NCBI GenBank assembly: GCA_000697665.1
Contig: KL197734.1
Location: 462,872 to 523,788 of the forward strand
Length of the DNA: 60,917 bases
Direction of reading: 5' to 3'
DNA from: Jaapia argillacea MUCL 33604
Lineage: Eukaryota > Basidiomycota > Agaricomycetes > Jaapiales > Jaapiaceae
The notes below the pieces were generated by a model that worked only from the letters and a program-made list of their open reading frames with translations, was not told the origin of the DNA and did no database searches. Below are positions 12,284 through 23,499 of the stretch, piece after piece. Numbering within the stretch: position 1 is the stretch's first letter; each line of letters opens with the position of its first letter. Position numbers and translations under genes: made by a program.

Positions 12284-14344
12284 TCATTCGGGGTTCTTGG
12301 GTACTACAGGCCTCCACATTACAGACCACCTTCGGCGTAGATGCGTGATTGGCCACCCTAGGCGAATCCATAGGCTGACTTGTTCTCCCTGATGGAAAGA
12401 GCTGAATTTCTGGAATGCTACGATGATCCATACTGTCAAGGTCGTGAGGACGATGGTCGTTACAATGTAGTGGGGTATTGTTCCGTATGTCCCGGGGTTT
12501 ATCTCTCTTACATTCATACTGAATATTCCCTAAGGGGTGGTCAGAACCACGCTCAAACCCTATGAGAGTTGAATGTTACGTACGGCGACAAAATTTGGAG
12601 GAAGGAAAATCAATGCGAGGTATTGAATCTACGCGGTGTATCCGAATCGTCAAAAAAAGCTGGAGGAGTTGGGTCAAATGACTGACCTGTTTCATGGCCG
12701 CCGAATCCCGAACGCTGATTTCCGTAAGCTTTCGCGAAGACTTACTATCCTCAATCTTGACAGTGGCGAAAGCCTACAGAAGGTTATCAGTCGAGTTGTA
12801 GAGCCAAAGAACACCGACGATCGACATACGAGATTCATAACGTTCTTCAGGCGGAAAGTATGCATCTCTCTACTCTGCTCTAGCCTATCGATCTCCGACA
12901 GCAGATTCTCGCATTCGGTTTTCATCAGAGCGCGGGAGACCTCACGTGCGTGGGGATCATAAGACGGAGAATTCATCACGGGATTTGGGTTATCAAGGAC
13001 GAAGGTGACAGATTTATGAAAGTCTTTGAGAAGTGAGGCGTAATGCAGGAGGTGAGCTTGGATGACGTGGAGTTCCCGCATTAGTACCATGTCGTTGGTA
13101 GATATCACGCGTGATTCCTATTCGCGGGTACGTTTTGATCAGAAATATCATAAAACCTGCGCGGGCGAGCACTACTCACCATCCAGTTGATATGTCCATA
13201 TAGTAGTTCGAGGGATTCGTCCCAAGCATAACACGCAAACCATAGAATTGCCAAAAGGAGAAAGGTAGGGTCGTTCGATTTCTCGAAGATTTTCTGCCAA
13301 TACACACTCTGGCTCACTCCGTGGACCAAAGATTGTAGCCTCTTCGCAGAGGTCGTCTGCCATATCGCGTTTGGGTGGTAGGAGAGGATGGTGCTGGAGT
13401 CGGAGGTACGGACGAGGTGGAGGGCGAGAAGGTCAAGAACAAGGATATTCCCATCTAGAGATCAAGATGTTTAGTGACACTAGCGCAATCAGAATAACGG
13501 TGGTTCCGTACTGGAACTGAGGGATAGCGGCGATTGGGTATCGATGATTTGGTTTTCAGCTGGATGAGACATGATTAGGAACGCTAGAGAGTGCTACGAC
13601 GGCGGACAAACCGTGGATAGGTATGATAGGTTTATCCTTTAGTCGTGGTAACGTTTCCGAGGATGGTGTTGGGGTCGGAGGAGCTGCGAGAGGATCTTGG
13701 ATCGAGCGTATGAAAGTTAAAGTGATTGTAATATCTAGAGAACCGCTCAGAACGAGGTTATATGAACGATTGTATCTTCTTGACTTACGATCGCCCTTTC
13801 CTGGTACCACTTCCTCCTCATACCGAGAAGGAATCCAATTCAGCGAAGACGTGAAGAAAAATGGCTCGACATTATACCTAGTAGAGATCCAATTAGCCCG
13901 AATTAAGTTCCCAATTTGATGCACTCACTTCGTTCCTAACATCTGTAACACCGGTAACGTCATATTGTCTACAAACAACATTCTAACCCTCATCTTCGGG
14001 CGCTACCAAATCCCAACCCGTATTGAATCTCTCATCCAACCACATTAAAGCCCAAAATGCCAAGCGCTCACCTCCTCCTGCATTCCCTTCCAAAATTCCT
14101 CATCTTCGTCTTTGACCAAAAATACCTCATGATCTGCGAACCTCCCATTCTGCAAAACATCCACCTTATAAATGGTCGACACTCCCCTCTCAGGTGGTCT
14201 AGCTGGCCCAGTGATTTTCCCCCTCCTTGCCTGGTCGGGGGACCAATTCGGGAACAAGTTTTGCGGGTATCCTGGCCATGAAGAATCTACCTGATTTGCT
14301 TGGGGTGGTGGAGCCAATTGAAGAACGTCGGAGGGTAGATCCAT
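12284..14344 (-). CDS. CorA-like membrane transporter with SMN in place of GMN
   Basis: Exons on the minus strand: 14072-14344, 13929-14002, 13789-13877, from 13734 downward through a Pro/Ser-rich part (one small intron unresolved near 13590), about 13455-13515, 13180-13454, 12830-13117, 12687-12773, 12584-12628 and 12284-12529. The product follows the Agaricomycete CorA-like family: FPNWSPDQARRGKITGP, LPVLQMLGTKYNVEPFFF, GKGDHITITLTF, QSVYWQKIFEKSNDPTF, ELHVIQAHLLHYASLL, and the closing IQYLALIFLPPNFVA membrane segment, the loop and TTIVLTTLTVWIIVAF. In canonical CorA proteins, which carry divalent cations such as magnesium, GMN follows the first membrane helix. Here the spliced sequence reads GIFSMNVREI, so the glycine is serine; ion transport may be altered or lost. 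Start 14344 is the first ATG in the frame; an upstream exon cannot be excluded. Confidence 0.75.
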
Positions 14345-14863
14345 CCAGGGCCAAGGACCAGAAGGCGCCGCATGTCGATGACTGCATACAGACTGTTAGA
14401 TCTTTCTGTCCCTCCGTTGACGCTCAAGAAAGGCAACAAGCTCGAGCACGAGTGATGTTATCGAAGGCGGTTGTAAGAAATATCAGTCACCTGGGCGCTG
14501 GGATCCTGGGAGGCATTTGCCATTCGCCTATTTCGCGACGACTTCGAGCTTGGAGGAGAAACGACATGGGCTCTCTAAGGTTCGACGTGGAGGATGAAAG
14601 CAAGATGAAAGTGAATGGAAGTAAAAATAGATCAAGGGCATGCCTGTGAGTACCAGTGCAACGTTTGGGCGCTTAACTGTGCTTCACGGAACCGAGAACC
14701 TGCGCGGTTTTTGCCCCTATTGAACGGGGCATTTACAGCCGATCAAAAGCCGTATTCACTGGACTCGACTGCGACCGGGCATGAAGAGAGCGAACACCTA
14801 ACCATGCTGCGGCCCGATGGCTCGTGCCTCGGGCGCTGTCACAGCTGTCACAGCTGTCCGTGC
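14345..14863. other. upstream region of the CorA-like gene
   Basis: No supported gene. It should contain the promoter of the minus-strand CorA-like gene. Three tandem CACAGCTGT-like words lie at about 14838-14858, just before the target duplication of the adjacent element. Confidence 0.4.
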
Positions 14864-15586
14864 CTCTACGGTAGTGTTGGGGGAAAAACCTCCTGGCTCG
14901 TAACTTACATGGTAAATTACAAGTGGGCGGGGCATCCAGAGAGGTGGGATTTTTTACAGGGGTAAATTACGGGTAAATTACAGTTCACACAATCGAACAG
15001 AAAACAGCAGAATGGGGCCTCGGGGGACAGATGATGATGATGATGATGAACTCTGGGTTTGTATCCCGCAACAAGCTAACTACGAGCTAAGACGCGGTGG
15101 TCCGTCACTAATCCTACTGTTGCCTTACAGTAAGTAATGTTATGAACCGTCTCTCCTGGTTTGTATCTACGGTATCTGGGGTAGGGTGGTTTCGGAATTG
15201 TATCGTAAAGGTGTTGGGTGTAAGGCATGTACAGTACTGCGCCCGGAAATAAAAAGGGGTCGGCGATTGCGATGCATTACGTGGAGCATGTGCGCATAAG
15301 CATGAGGGTGAAAAATGGACAACGAAATAAATAAAACCTCGGGGGACAGAGGGGTTTCAAAATCAGCTTGGCTTCCTCGACTTCATCGACAGATGGTTCG
15401 CTGCTCTTGGGCTCAAGAGCAACGATGGTAGCCCTGAAAGGCTTTCTGGCGGAGAGACCTTTCTTACCCTTTTTTTTTACATACCCCAGAGGCCCTTGGT
15501 AAATTACAGTAAGTTACGGTAAATTACCATGTAAATTACCTTGCTGTAAATTACAGGGGACTTTCTTCCCCAACACTACTCTACGG
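14864..15586. mobile_element. non-autonomous hAT-like element (MITE) with 8-bp target duplication
   Basis: The element runs from 14872 to 15578 (707 bp). It begins TAGTGTTGGGGGAAAAACC and ends with the inverse (the right end read backwards starts TAGTGTTGGGGAAGAAAGTCC). It is flanked exactly by the direct repeat CTCTACGG at 14864-14871 and 15579-15586, an 8-bp target-site duplication as made by hAT transposases. No transposase frame is present inside. Near both ends GTAAATTAC recurs (about 14911, 14962, 14972; then 15500, 15519, 15532 and 15546), resembling subterminal transposase-binding sites. A CCTCGGGGGACAG word occurs twice inside (about 15020 and 15337). An autonomous partner would have to be elsewhere in the genome. 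Confidence 0.85.
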
Positions 15587-15609
15587 ACACATTCCTCGAC
15601 AGTTACTCT

Positions 15610-15850
15610 GAATTCACCCTCATATAGCGAGGTTCTCCGATGAACTCGGGGATTCTGTGGGATTGATGGAGCTTCTCAAAGGGTGTAAGGAAAGGCTTGG
15701 TGAGGAGAAAGAGAAGTTGACGGGCGAGAAGGAGAACGGAGCGAGCCCGATGAGGCCAAGGCTTCGAGGGAGGCTTACCAGGCCAAAGAGAGTGCGGCGT
15801 TCCGAGCCACATTCGAGTTGGAGGAGAGGATTTAGAGGGCGTCAAAAGGC
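15610..15850 (+). pseudogene. decayed fragment of the coiled-coil gene
   Basis: This stretch aligns with about 10855-11105 of the gene at 9234. Shared words include CCAAAGAGAGTGCGGCGTTC and GAGTTGGAGGAGAG. It has several small deletions and an in-frame TAG where the parent has an ATTGAG dipeptide, and there is no start or end, so it cannot code for the parent protein. It starts about 25 bp outside the right target duplication of the hAT-like element. Confidence 0.75.
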
Positions 15851-18494
15851 GGGGCAAATCATGGGGTCATGACCGCCTTTGTGAACCCAGATAAGTTCCG
15901 GAATCACGGAATGGTCAATATGAATGATGGGAAATGGCCGACGGTCGACGAATGGGGCGATTGTTGAGATGAGAAGTTGAACACGGGGGAGACATGTGGC
16001 ATATTTCCCAAGTTGAGCAGTCCTGGAAAATTTTGTTAAGGTCGACGATGGGATTCTGCACCTTCACGTCTTGTTGCTGGATAGGAGATATCTTTGGACG
16101 CTGCGGCAAAGCCTAACATTGGAACCATGGTTGACTTTGTGATGGGTGTGTATCAGAGTGAGTAAGTATCGATCGGTACGGCAGCGCGACCTACGCGAAT
16201 ACAATAGTTCAGGACGAGTCGCGGAACGAATGGAGGGGGGAAAGAGTGGTATGCCACGTGCAGCCAACCTAACCCGAAGTGGAGAGGACGATCTGGGTTC
16301 ACTCAGCCTTAACTCATCGCGACGCAAATTACTTTGTCTTCTAATGGCGCCTTGGAAGCTCATGCTCGGTAAAATGAGGCGGACATCAACTCGCTGCGAG
16401 GCTCCCCTCTTCAGTTCGGGATCGGTAGTTATCGTTGGTATTATGGGCGTTGCGGCTGGAGCACCGCAAGCTAGCCATCCGTGGTATAGTGTAAAGCAGG
16501 GTATGAGGGTATCTTTGGCAGTGGGTCCACGGCTGAGCCCTGCCCGCCAAATTCGGAGGTGAGACCTGAGCAGCATGCCAGCATCAAGTACATATAAAGG
16601 AACGAGATCCCTCTGGAACTGCGAGATGAGTAAGAGACAACTGAAATGGTGGGCTGGGCGCTGGGGATATGTTCCACAACAATCACCGATATAACCTTTC
16701 CTCGCGGGATTGGAGGCAGGTTGCTCCCAGCCTCGGATGTGGCTCGGATGCTATATTCAAACTCCGACTAAAATCAGGTCCAACTCGAAACTGCTCCCTG
16801 GACCTTGACTGGGGCGTTCATTGCAACTTCATTGTTTCGCCTCTGGAGACTTATCACACCTCACGGCCTCGTTGATCCATCTACCAGAGTGGTCGAGCTT
16901 CGAATCCCAGCATCTGTTTTCCATTGAACTTCACATTTCATCAATTTCATCCGTGAAGATTCGCTCGACTGTCTGCTGGCGATTTAGTGGATGGCGGCCA
17001 CTGGCACCCTCCTTGTTTCCATCCACCCTTTTTTCTGGATTACTCACGGGGCTTAGATGAAAGTAGACCACATCCTTGGCCTAGCTATGGCATTGGAAAC
17101 GTACTCCATCTTGATGCACAGTGTCGGGAATGCACTCCTTTTTATGTCTCATCTGGCCATCGGCTCTGGGTTTCTCCAGCGCATAGCTCTCTCGGTTTTC
17201 GTCCACTGTTCGCTGCGCGCGGCACTTACCGACAATCTCGATTGCTGGCAAAGTTCGCTACCGACAGTCTAAGATGTCGGTAATGTTACTCCAACCATAT
17301 CAAAACTATTGAAAATCATGTCGGACGGCTCGCAAAGCGCATCAGAAGCTTTTAGTGATCTGGCGCTGGCAGGCTATCACCCGCGTGTATCATTCTCTAT
17401 CTTGGCCAACTCGGTTTTGGTAATCGTGAGTGATATGAGTGTAGGGGGGGAGCTCTGTTAACCTCCCGCCTTTGATAGGGGGCCTTGAGGTTTCCAGTAT
17501 CTGTCGCATAGACGAATTTTACGGGACCTGGAGTATGTTTTCTTTTGTAGCCGTTTTTTTTGCCGGTCGACGGAGACCTAACGTGTTACGAGATTGCTCT
17601 GGCCTTCTGTCAGGTGAGCAGAGACTCACCCTTCACTCTGATTCTCGACGATCAGAGACACAGAACATCCCGAGCAAGCGGTAAGGTAAGTATTCCGTTG
17701 ATGAATATTCACTGAGTATGCGGTCTATCTCAAACATCTGTTCTGACCTTGTTGAATCAAGCAATCACCACAGCTCAAGGATCTCAGGGTTCCCCGGTAA
17801 CCTGGTGGTTGGTAATCGAGCACAACCAAGGCAGATGGTGTGACGGATACAGCGGGGATGTAGTCGGGACCCTGAGTAAGTTTCCTGAGGTCACCATTCA
17901 TCATGATGTCCTTGGCTGATCCGTTCAACTCGCCACACAGCCGTTATCAGAAGAGAAGTTTCCGGCCCTTCCAGATTCTCCCAAGGATTCAGGAAATTGT
18001 TCAAAGTGACCTTATTTGTTTTCGAAGCAGGATTGTCCTTGTGCTCTGTCGGGTTTGTGATGTGAAGCCTCCCCCGCGACCTCATCCCGAATCGACTCAG
18101 GTAGTGGACTTTACATTGCACACGACCATGATTGCGGCCGTGGGCCCATGGCACCTCATATGTTCTCACACGCTCGTTCACCACGGTTTACTGGCGTCGG
18201 CCATCCCGGCTATTTATATCTTCCTCCACTCTCCCACTTCCGTTTGCCATAAGATCAGCTTACTCTTGACACGATCTCATCCTTCCTTGACCTACTTGAA
18301 CCTCCTCGAGGTCTTATCGCAAAAGTGTCGTAATGAAATCATATGGACAACTCATGGCTTTCTCACGTCACGATTATTCTGGACTCCTCACTTTTTAAAC
18401 AGACGATGGAGACGCTCGAACTAATCGATTCCCCAAACAATAGGTTTTGGGAACAGGCGACTTGTAGTGCCCCTCGTCGACGGTTCGTTCTCAA
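15851..18494. other. 2.6-kb stretch without a recognised gene
   Basis: Open frames up to 170 codons exist on both strands (for example 16064-16576 minus) but they overlap opposite frames, lack splice structure and have no recognisable motif. A short start-like frame at about 17322 (MSDGSQSASEAFSDLALAGY) ends at a possible donor and I could not extend it. TATTTATA at about 18210 could belong to the next gene's promoter. Confidence 0.4.
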
Positions 18495-19765
18495 ATGCGA
18501 CTCTCCCTCTTGGCCACGGTCTCCGCTCTCGCCAGTAGTGCGTTGGCGGGATCAGTGACTGCTCGTTGGCCTGAACCATGCCCGATCGCACCAAAGGTTG
18601 TCATCATCTCCATGTTCGACCCCGAAGCTGGAGTATGGTATGGTATTCCCGAATTCGATGTCCTCGCACAAAACATCAGTGTCCCCGGCCTTTCACCCAT
18701 TTATCCCGATGTACATTGTACCGCGGATGGAGAGGTATGTCAGGTTACGACAGGGGAGAGTGGTGCGTCTCGTTTCTCGATATTTCTAGCGAATCATACT
18801 GATGGAACCTATTCTCAGAAATCAACGCCGCCGTTACCATCTCATCCCTCGTCGCCTCGCCTTCCTTCAACTTCACTTCCACCTATTTCTTCATCGCAGG
18901 CATTGCTGGCGCCAACCCGAAGGTCCTAACGATTGGATCGGTAGCGTTCGCGAAGTATGCCGTGCAGGTTGCGCTGCAGTATGAGTTGGACGCGAGGGAG
19001 ATGCCATCCAATTGGACAACTGGATACGTTCCACTTGGCAGCACGAGTCCCGGAGTATATCCGCAGAGCATATACGGCACCGAAGTCTTTGAAGTCAATG
19101 ACGCACTTCGAAGTTTGGTGAGTAGCGATTCTCCAAAGGTAACGTTGATCCCGACCTAATTATGCATCACCTCTTAGGCCATCGGTTTTGCACGAACCGC
19201 TGTTCTTAACGACTCCTCGACTGCTGTTGCCTATCGTGCCTTATACAACACGACACCATCTTACGCTCCCGCCACTATGCCCCCCTCCATCGTTCCTTGC
19301 GACGTCGCCACCTCAGACGTCTACTACTCTGGAAATCTTCTCTCCGAAGCGTTCGACAACACGACATACCTATATACCAACGGCAGCGGTATTTACTGCA
19401 TGACCGCCCAAGAAGACAACGCCAGTCTCGCCGCCCTTCTACGAGGCGCTAAGGCTGGAAAAGTCGATTTCAGCCGCATCATCGTCATGCGTGCAGGAAG
19501 TAACTTTGATCGTCCACATGCAGGTGAGAGTGACACCGACAATTTGTTCTACGTTCACTCGGGTGGGTTCGCACCATCTGTGGAAAACGTTTACCTTGCT
19601 GGGATCAAAGTGGTCGAGGGGATCTTGGATGGTTGGGAAGAGACGTTCCAGTATGGAGTTAAGCCAACGAATTATATCGGAGATATATTCGGGACTTTGG
19701 GTGGCACTCCGGATTTTGGGCCAGGAGGTGTGTTCAATGATGACCCCACAGCGGGGCAGGGTTGA
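18495..19765 (+). CDS. purine nucleoside permease (NUP)-like secreted protein
   Basis: Three exons: 18495-18762, 18819-19117 and 19178-19765, with GT-AG introns and frame kept; about 384 residues. The first 19 residues (MRLSLLATVSALASSALAG) form a signal peptide. Family marks are APKVVIISMFDPEAGVWYGI, the CQVTTGE segment followed by EINAAVTISSL, the IAGIAGANP core, ARTAVLNDS, and RAGSNFDRPHAGES near the end, the layout of the fungal NUP family (nucleoside binding or transport, related to nucleoside phosphorylase folds). Several NxS/T sites suggest glycosylation. It ends 167 bp from the convergent cipC-like gene. The reaction is not proven for fungal members; a secreted nucleoside-binding or -cleaving role is the likely inference. 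Confidence 0.85.
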
Positions 19766-19931
19766 GGTCGAGAAGGGAGCCAGAGTCTCAGACTGGGTAT
19801 TCATAAAACACCTTGCCCAGAAGGCACTCGAAAACGGTCTGCAGGAAACCATCTATCATGACATCGATACATTTGCATTCAATGTACATTGTCCAGGTCC
19901 GGCGTCACTCAGAAACACGACGAAAATTCGC

Positions 19932-20553
19932 TTAATATTCACCAGCGTCAGCGAGCCGACTCTCAGCCTTCTTCTTGGCTAAGTACACGAAAACAAATCC
20001 ATGTCAACCAGAGTGGATAAATGTTATGACACGAAAGGCGTACCGTCATGCTTCGCCTTCTCTTTGTCGATGAAGTCGAGCTACGGAGAGAAGGTCAGAG
20101 TCTAACAACGGACGAGATAAACTCAACACATACTCCTTTAGTTTCGGCAATATGATCGACGAATCCGCCGACGGCAGAAGCACTACGGCAACATCGTTCA
20201 GATTAGTTCTCGTTCCTCAAATCATCGCGGACAGTAGTGGTAGTGCGAGGACATACATGAAAGCGGTAGCTTCAGCATGGTTGGCAGGCTTGCCGTTAGC
20301 TGCGCAATGCTTCTCGTAGGCTTTCGCGGCCTGGATGGCAAACGATGAGGAAGATTCGTCGATAGAAGGATAATCCAATACATACAGCGTAAGAGGCGGC
20401 AGCGGCGATGAGCTCGTGCGAGAGATGGGACTTGTGGCCGGTTTGAACCTATCGTTTCGATTCGGTCAGTAAGTAAAGCGATTGAGAACGAGGGGAGATA
20501 CTCACTTGGGAGTGGGCCTGAGCCTCGGCGGAATCATCAGAGAATAAACCCAT
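19932..20553 (-). CDS. cipC: CipC-like (DUF3759) stress-response protein
   Basis: The minus-strand model starts at 20553 with MGLFSDDSAEAQAHSQ and has five introns of 50-65 bp. Later exons give VQTGHKSHLSHELIAAAAS, AAKAYEKHCAANGKPANHAE, ASAVGGFVDHIAETKG and LDFIDKEKAKHDAKKKAE, ending LADAGEY at 19932. About 110-115 residues, the family's usual size. These are the hallmarks of the fungal CipC family, named for the concanamycin-induced protein of Aspergillus and often strongly induced by stress or infection; biochemical role unknown. It is small, soluble, probably helical and has no signal peptide. A good TATA box lies about 92 bp upstream. Confidence 0.88.
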
Positions 20554-20644
20554 TTTGTAAGTTATCGAAGTGGGGGGTCTGAGGATGGTGTAGTGGGGGT
20601 ACGAAGAAGAGATCTAGAGAGCTTTTGAGACGATCCCTGGGTAT

Positions 20645-20652
20645 CTTATATA
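20645..20652 (-). promoter_or_regulatory. TATA box of the cipC-like gene
   Basis: TATATAAG on the minus strand, about 92 bp before the ATG at 20553. Its spacing fits a highly inducible core promoter with a short leader. Confidence 0.6.
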
Positions 20653-20754
20653 CTTCACCAACAGCCGAACACTAAAGGTGATCCTCCACAACGTCGACGT
20701 CATTGGACCAGTTTGGTAGCATGGCACTCGGGAACGAAGATATGGTGCCGGGAT

Positions 20755-20910
20755 AAAGGAGTCCCCCAAAACGTAGCCATTGCGTATGTACAACGTGTAT
20801 CCTATCTTGGAGAATCAAGATAACTATCCGTAGTCGTCGAACTCGGAGGATCTGGCATCATAAGCAGAGGGTGGGTTAGGAAACGGAAAGATGGATGTCA
20901 AAGAAGGTCT
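20755..20910. repeat. array spacer block with hairpin, first copy
   Basis: This block, about 100-250 bp past the stop of F-box copy B, recurs past copies C (about 23205-23405) and D (about 25745-25930). Shared words include CGTAGCCATTGCGTATGT and GTCGAACTCGGAGGATCTGG. It contains the inverted repeat TATCTTG-GAGAAT-CAAGATA at 20803-20822. It marks the left part of the tandem duplication unit. Confidence 0.7.
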
Positions 20911-21010
20911 GGCTTCGACAGCAGCTGATGGAAAACAAGAGTGGTGTGGTTGGAGACCAAGTGGCCGGGCTAAGTCCGACGTTTAATTCGGGCTCGATGA
21001 CGATCGCAAG

Positions 21011-22614
21011 CTATCCTTCCCTCGAAGGACGACCCTTCTGTAATTCGGCAACATTTCTCATAACCTGACAACGAAGGCATGGCAGGGGCCCGACCTCCAA
21101 CTTTGGGAACATTGCATCAATGACTCGAGCGACATCCTCATCTGGAGGCGATGATGGACAGCCGTGGTGAAACATGTCAACGGAAAGGTTGCGAAGGGAA
21201 TGGGCTTCGTATGTCAGTTGCAGATCTGGTGGGGAGATGTAGAGATGCGGAATGGTTAATGAGGTGAGATTTGGCCAGGCGTGAGTGATGGTTTTTAGAG
21301 ATGGGAAGGAAATGGAATGTTGGATTGTGAGGTTCTCCATATGAGGCCAGGCGAGCGTCATGTTTTCGACGTTGTCCTCGGTCATAGTGGGCCATTCTGG
21401 GAGGTCGATGTGTTCAACCGCGAGAGTGAGGGCGAAAGTTCGGAGGTGTGGAAGACCTCGCAAGAGGATATCAAAAATTGGTAGGCCTACGTCTTCGACT
21501 GCATAGCGGTGACTCGTATGAATTACTACTTGTTGTAAGGTCGTGGAGAATTTGGAGACCAATAGTGAGGCGCAGGAGAGGAGGGCTCGCCTTGAACCTT
21601 CCACAAGGTAAAGAGAGGAGAATGACTGGAGAGAGGGTGATGATATGGATCGGAGAGTGGCGAGGAGATTGGTGGGATTACCGTAATGAGTGGAGATGGA
21701 GGATAGGGATGGGAATCCAGGGTCGCACGATACGACTCCAGGACCACCCGACATTTCGATATCTATGATCTTTTCTAGGTGGGGCAACGCCGACATGGCT
21801 TCCAATGTGATCGATAGATTACCAACTTTAGTTGAATGACCTCCTAGTTCGATCTCGTTCAGATTCTGGAACTTTTTCAGACAACCGAAGGCGAGGTGTT
21901 GGAGGTCGCCGGAGAGCGCTAAGTGCTCGACCGCGGGACATCGTCGAGGGAGCATGTGGAAGAAGATCACGAGTATCTCCTCTTCTTCGCTCGGTATTGG
22001 GACTGGGTCAGTCCATACGATGTCGTCGTCATATTGGTTTCGGATACAGAGTGTTTGAAGACCTGGGGTGAGGAATGGGCTGACTTCCGATGCGACAGAT
22101 GCGAATGTCTTGCGTGAACAGTCATGATACCAGGTGAGCGAACGTAGTGAGGGCAATAGGTTGGGAGAGGCGGTATATTGAGAGAGTCGAGCGTAGATGT
22201 CGCAGTCAATTTCCCATGGTGAATGAATTCTAGGATGCGGATACGAGGGGCATAGAAGTCAAAACGGGACCAATCTTCTTCTTCGAGAGGGTAGGAGATG
22301 TCCTGTGTAATTTATAGAGGCTGGGAGGTCATTGGGGCTGAATGAGAGCAAATACTGACGTAGTAGGAAACTGGTTCACCGCGATCAGTGACTTCAATCT
22401 CATCATCCGAGTCCGGTACTACCTCCAGGGCAGGTATGAGGTCAAGAAGGGGCCTCATGTCGAACATTTTGAACCATAGAACGTCGAGTGCGGGTTCCAG
22501 GAAGCTTCGACATGTTTGGGCAAGGTTCGCGAGACTGGGTTTTGAGTCGTGGTGGAGATACCAACAGATCTCGCGAGATAACTCTGCGATGGAAAAGACT
22601 CGAGCGTATGACAT
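21011..22614 (-). pseudogene. F-box/LRR-like protein, array copy B, frameshifted
   Basis: Exon 1 is 22360-22614 (MSYARVFSIAELSREICWYL, then EPALDVLWFKMFDMRPLLDLIPALEV); the intron has donor GTCAGT; exon 2 is 21011-22302. Exon 2 is 1292 nt, not a multiple of three. Near 22216-22222 the minus strand reads CACCATGGGAAATTGAC (17 nt) where copy E has CACCGCGGCGAAATTGAC (18 nt). The 1-nt loss takes translation into another frame with a stop about 80 codons later (21967). The rest of exon 2 is otherwise open (MPSLRSLTWYHDCSRKTFAS through to ELQKGRPSREG). Since this is a single-base change in an otherwise intact copy, a sequencing error is possible. Confidence 0.65.
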
Positions 22615-22930
22615 TCCAGCGTGTTGCATGATTGAGGACTGCCAGTCAAGGTGAGAGGACCAAAACTGCGATAACGAAAAATGTCGCACCCTCGAAAGCT
22701 TGAAGAGATGAGCGAAGAACCGGCGAGAACCTCAGCCCTCTCATATACATCCAGCAGAAAGAAACGATTCACACTGCCAGCGGATGATGTACAGCCTGGC
22801 AGCAGCAAAAAATGAGGCAACCAAGGTTGTCGTCGGTCGCAAAGTTCCAGTCCAACCGCAAACGGCTGCGCTTCGGCCTTCTATTTACGTCTGCTACAAC
22901 CGACACGATTCTGAAAGTTAATATTTGTGT

Positions 22931-23190
22931 TCGACGTCGTCTGCGACGCACTAAACGACGAGCAATGACTTTCTACGCCTCGTTTCCACCGCCATCCCTG
23001 TCATCGCCGATACCACTACCCTACAAACGACGGCTATCCTCCAGCTTCATGATCTTCCACTGGATACAACCATGCCTCGCTCAGATCCTCGACCTTTTCT
23101 TTGACGACGAAGATGACCTACAATACTCCAATTTAGTCGGCCTCTACCCATGCAATGACAAGCGAGTGGTTCACACTCGCAAGATCTGAC
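22931..23190 (+). pseudogene. broken 5' fragment of the P4-ATPase gene, spacer B/C
   Basis: This aligns with the leader and first exon start of the intact flippase at 36296-36560. Shared words include TCGACGTCGTCTGCGACG, CTATCCTCCAGCTTCATGAT and TTTGACGACGAAGATGACCT. The ATG of the parent is changed here (ACGAGC in place of ATGAGC) and the frame is broken. Homology continues upstream into the shared promoter block at about 22812. Confidence 0.8.
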
Positions 23191-23204
23191 ACTGCGGTAG
23201 TAGG

Positions 23205-23410
23205 TACTCTAGAACGAGGAGATTCAGGAGATGGTGCTGGGGTCAAGGAGCTCCCGCCAAAGGGTAGCCATTGTGTATGTACAATGTGTATCCTATCTTG
23301 GAGAATCAAGATAACCATCCGTCATCGTCGAACTCAGGATATGGATGGATCCGGTGCTATAAAAAGATGGAGGGTTAGGAAGCGGAAAGATGGATGTCGA
23401 AAAGGGTCTT
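23205..23410. repeat. array spacer block with hairpin, second copy
   Basis: Second copy of the block described at 20755-20910, with the same inverted repeat (23294-23313) about 190 bp past the stop of copy C. Confidence 0.7.
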
Positions 23411-23499
23411 ACTTTAACACCTGATGAGAAAGAGGAGTGTCAGACGCAGATGCGGACGCGCGAGAAGGGTTCGGCGACTTACTCGGTCTCGATGACGTT

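Noticed and set aside
14872-15578. Possible transposase gene inside the hAT-like element
   Set aside because: The 707-bp interior has no frame of useful length and no hAT dimerisation or catalytic motif, so it is non-autonomous.
16064-16576. 170-codon minus-strand frame in the 2.6-kb gene-free stretch
   Set aside because: It overlaps a 138-codon frame on the other strand, is Arg/Ser/Pro-rich as expected from random GC-rich sequence, and shows no motif or intron.
21448-21768. Plus-strand frames of 80-120 codons across the F-box array (for example 21448-21768, 24179-24539, 34651-34911)
   Set aside because: They recur at the same place in each copy because they are antisense shadows of the conserved LRR-coding exon; they have no independent features.
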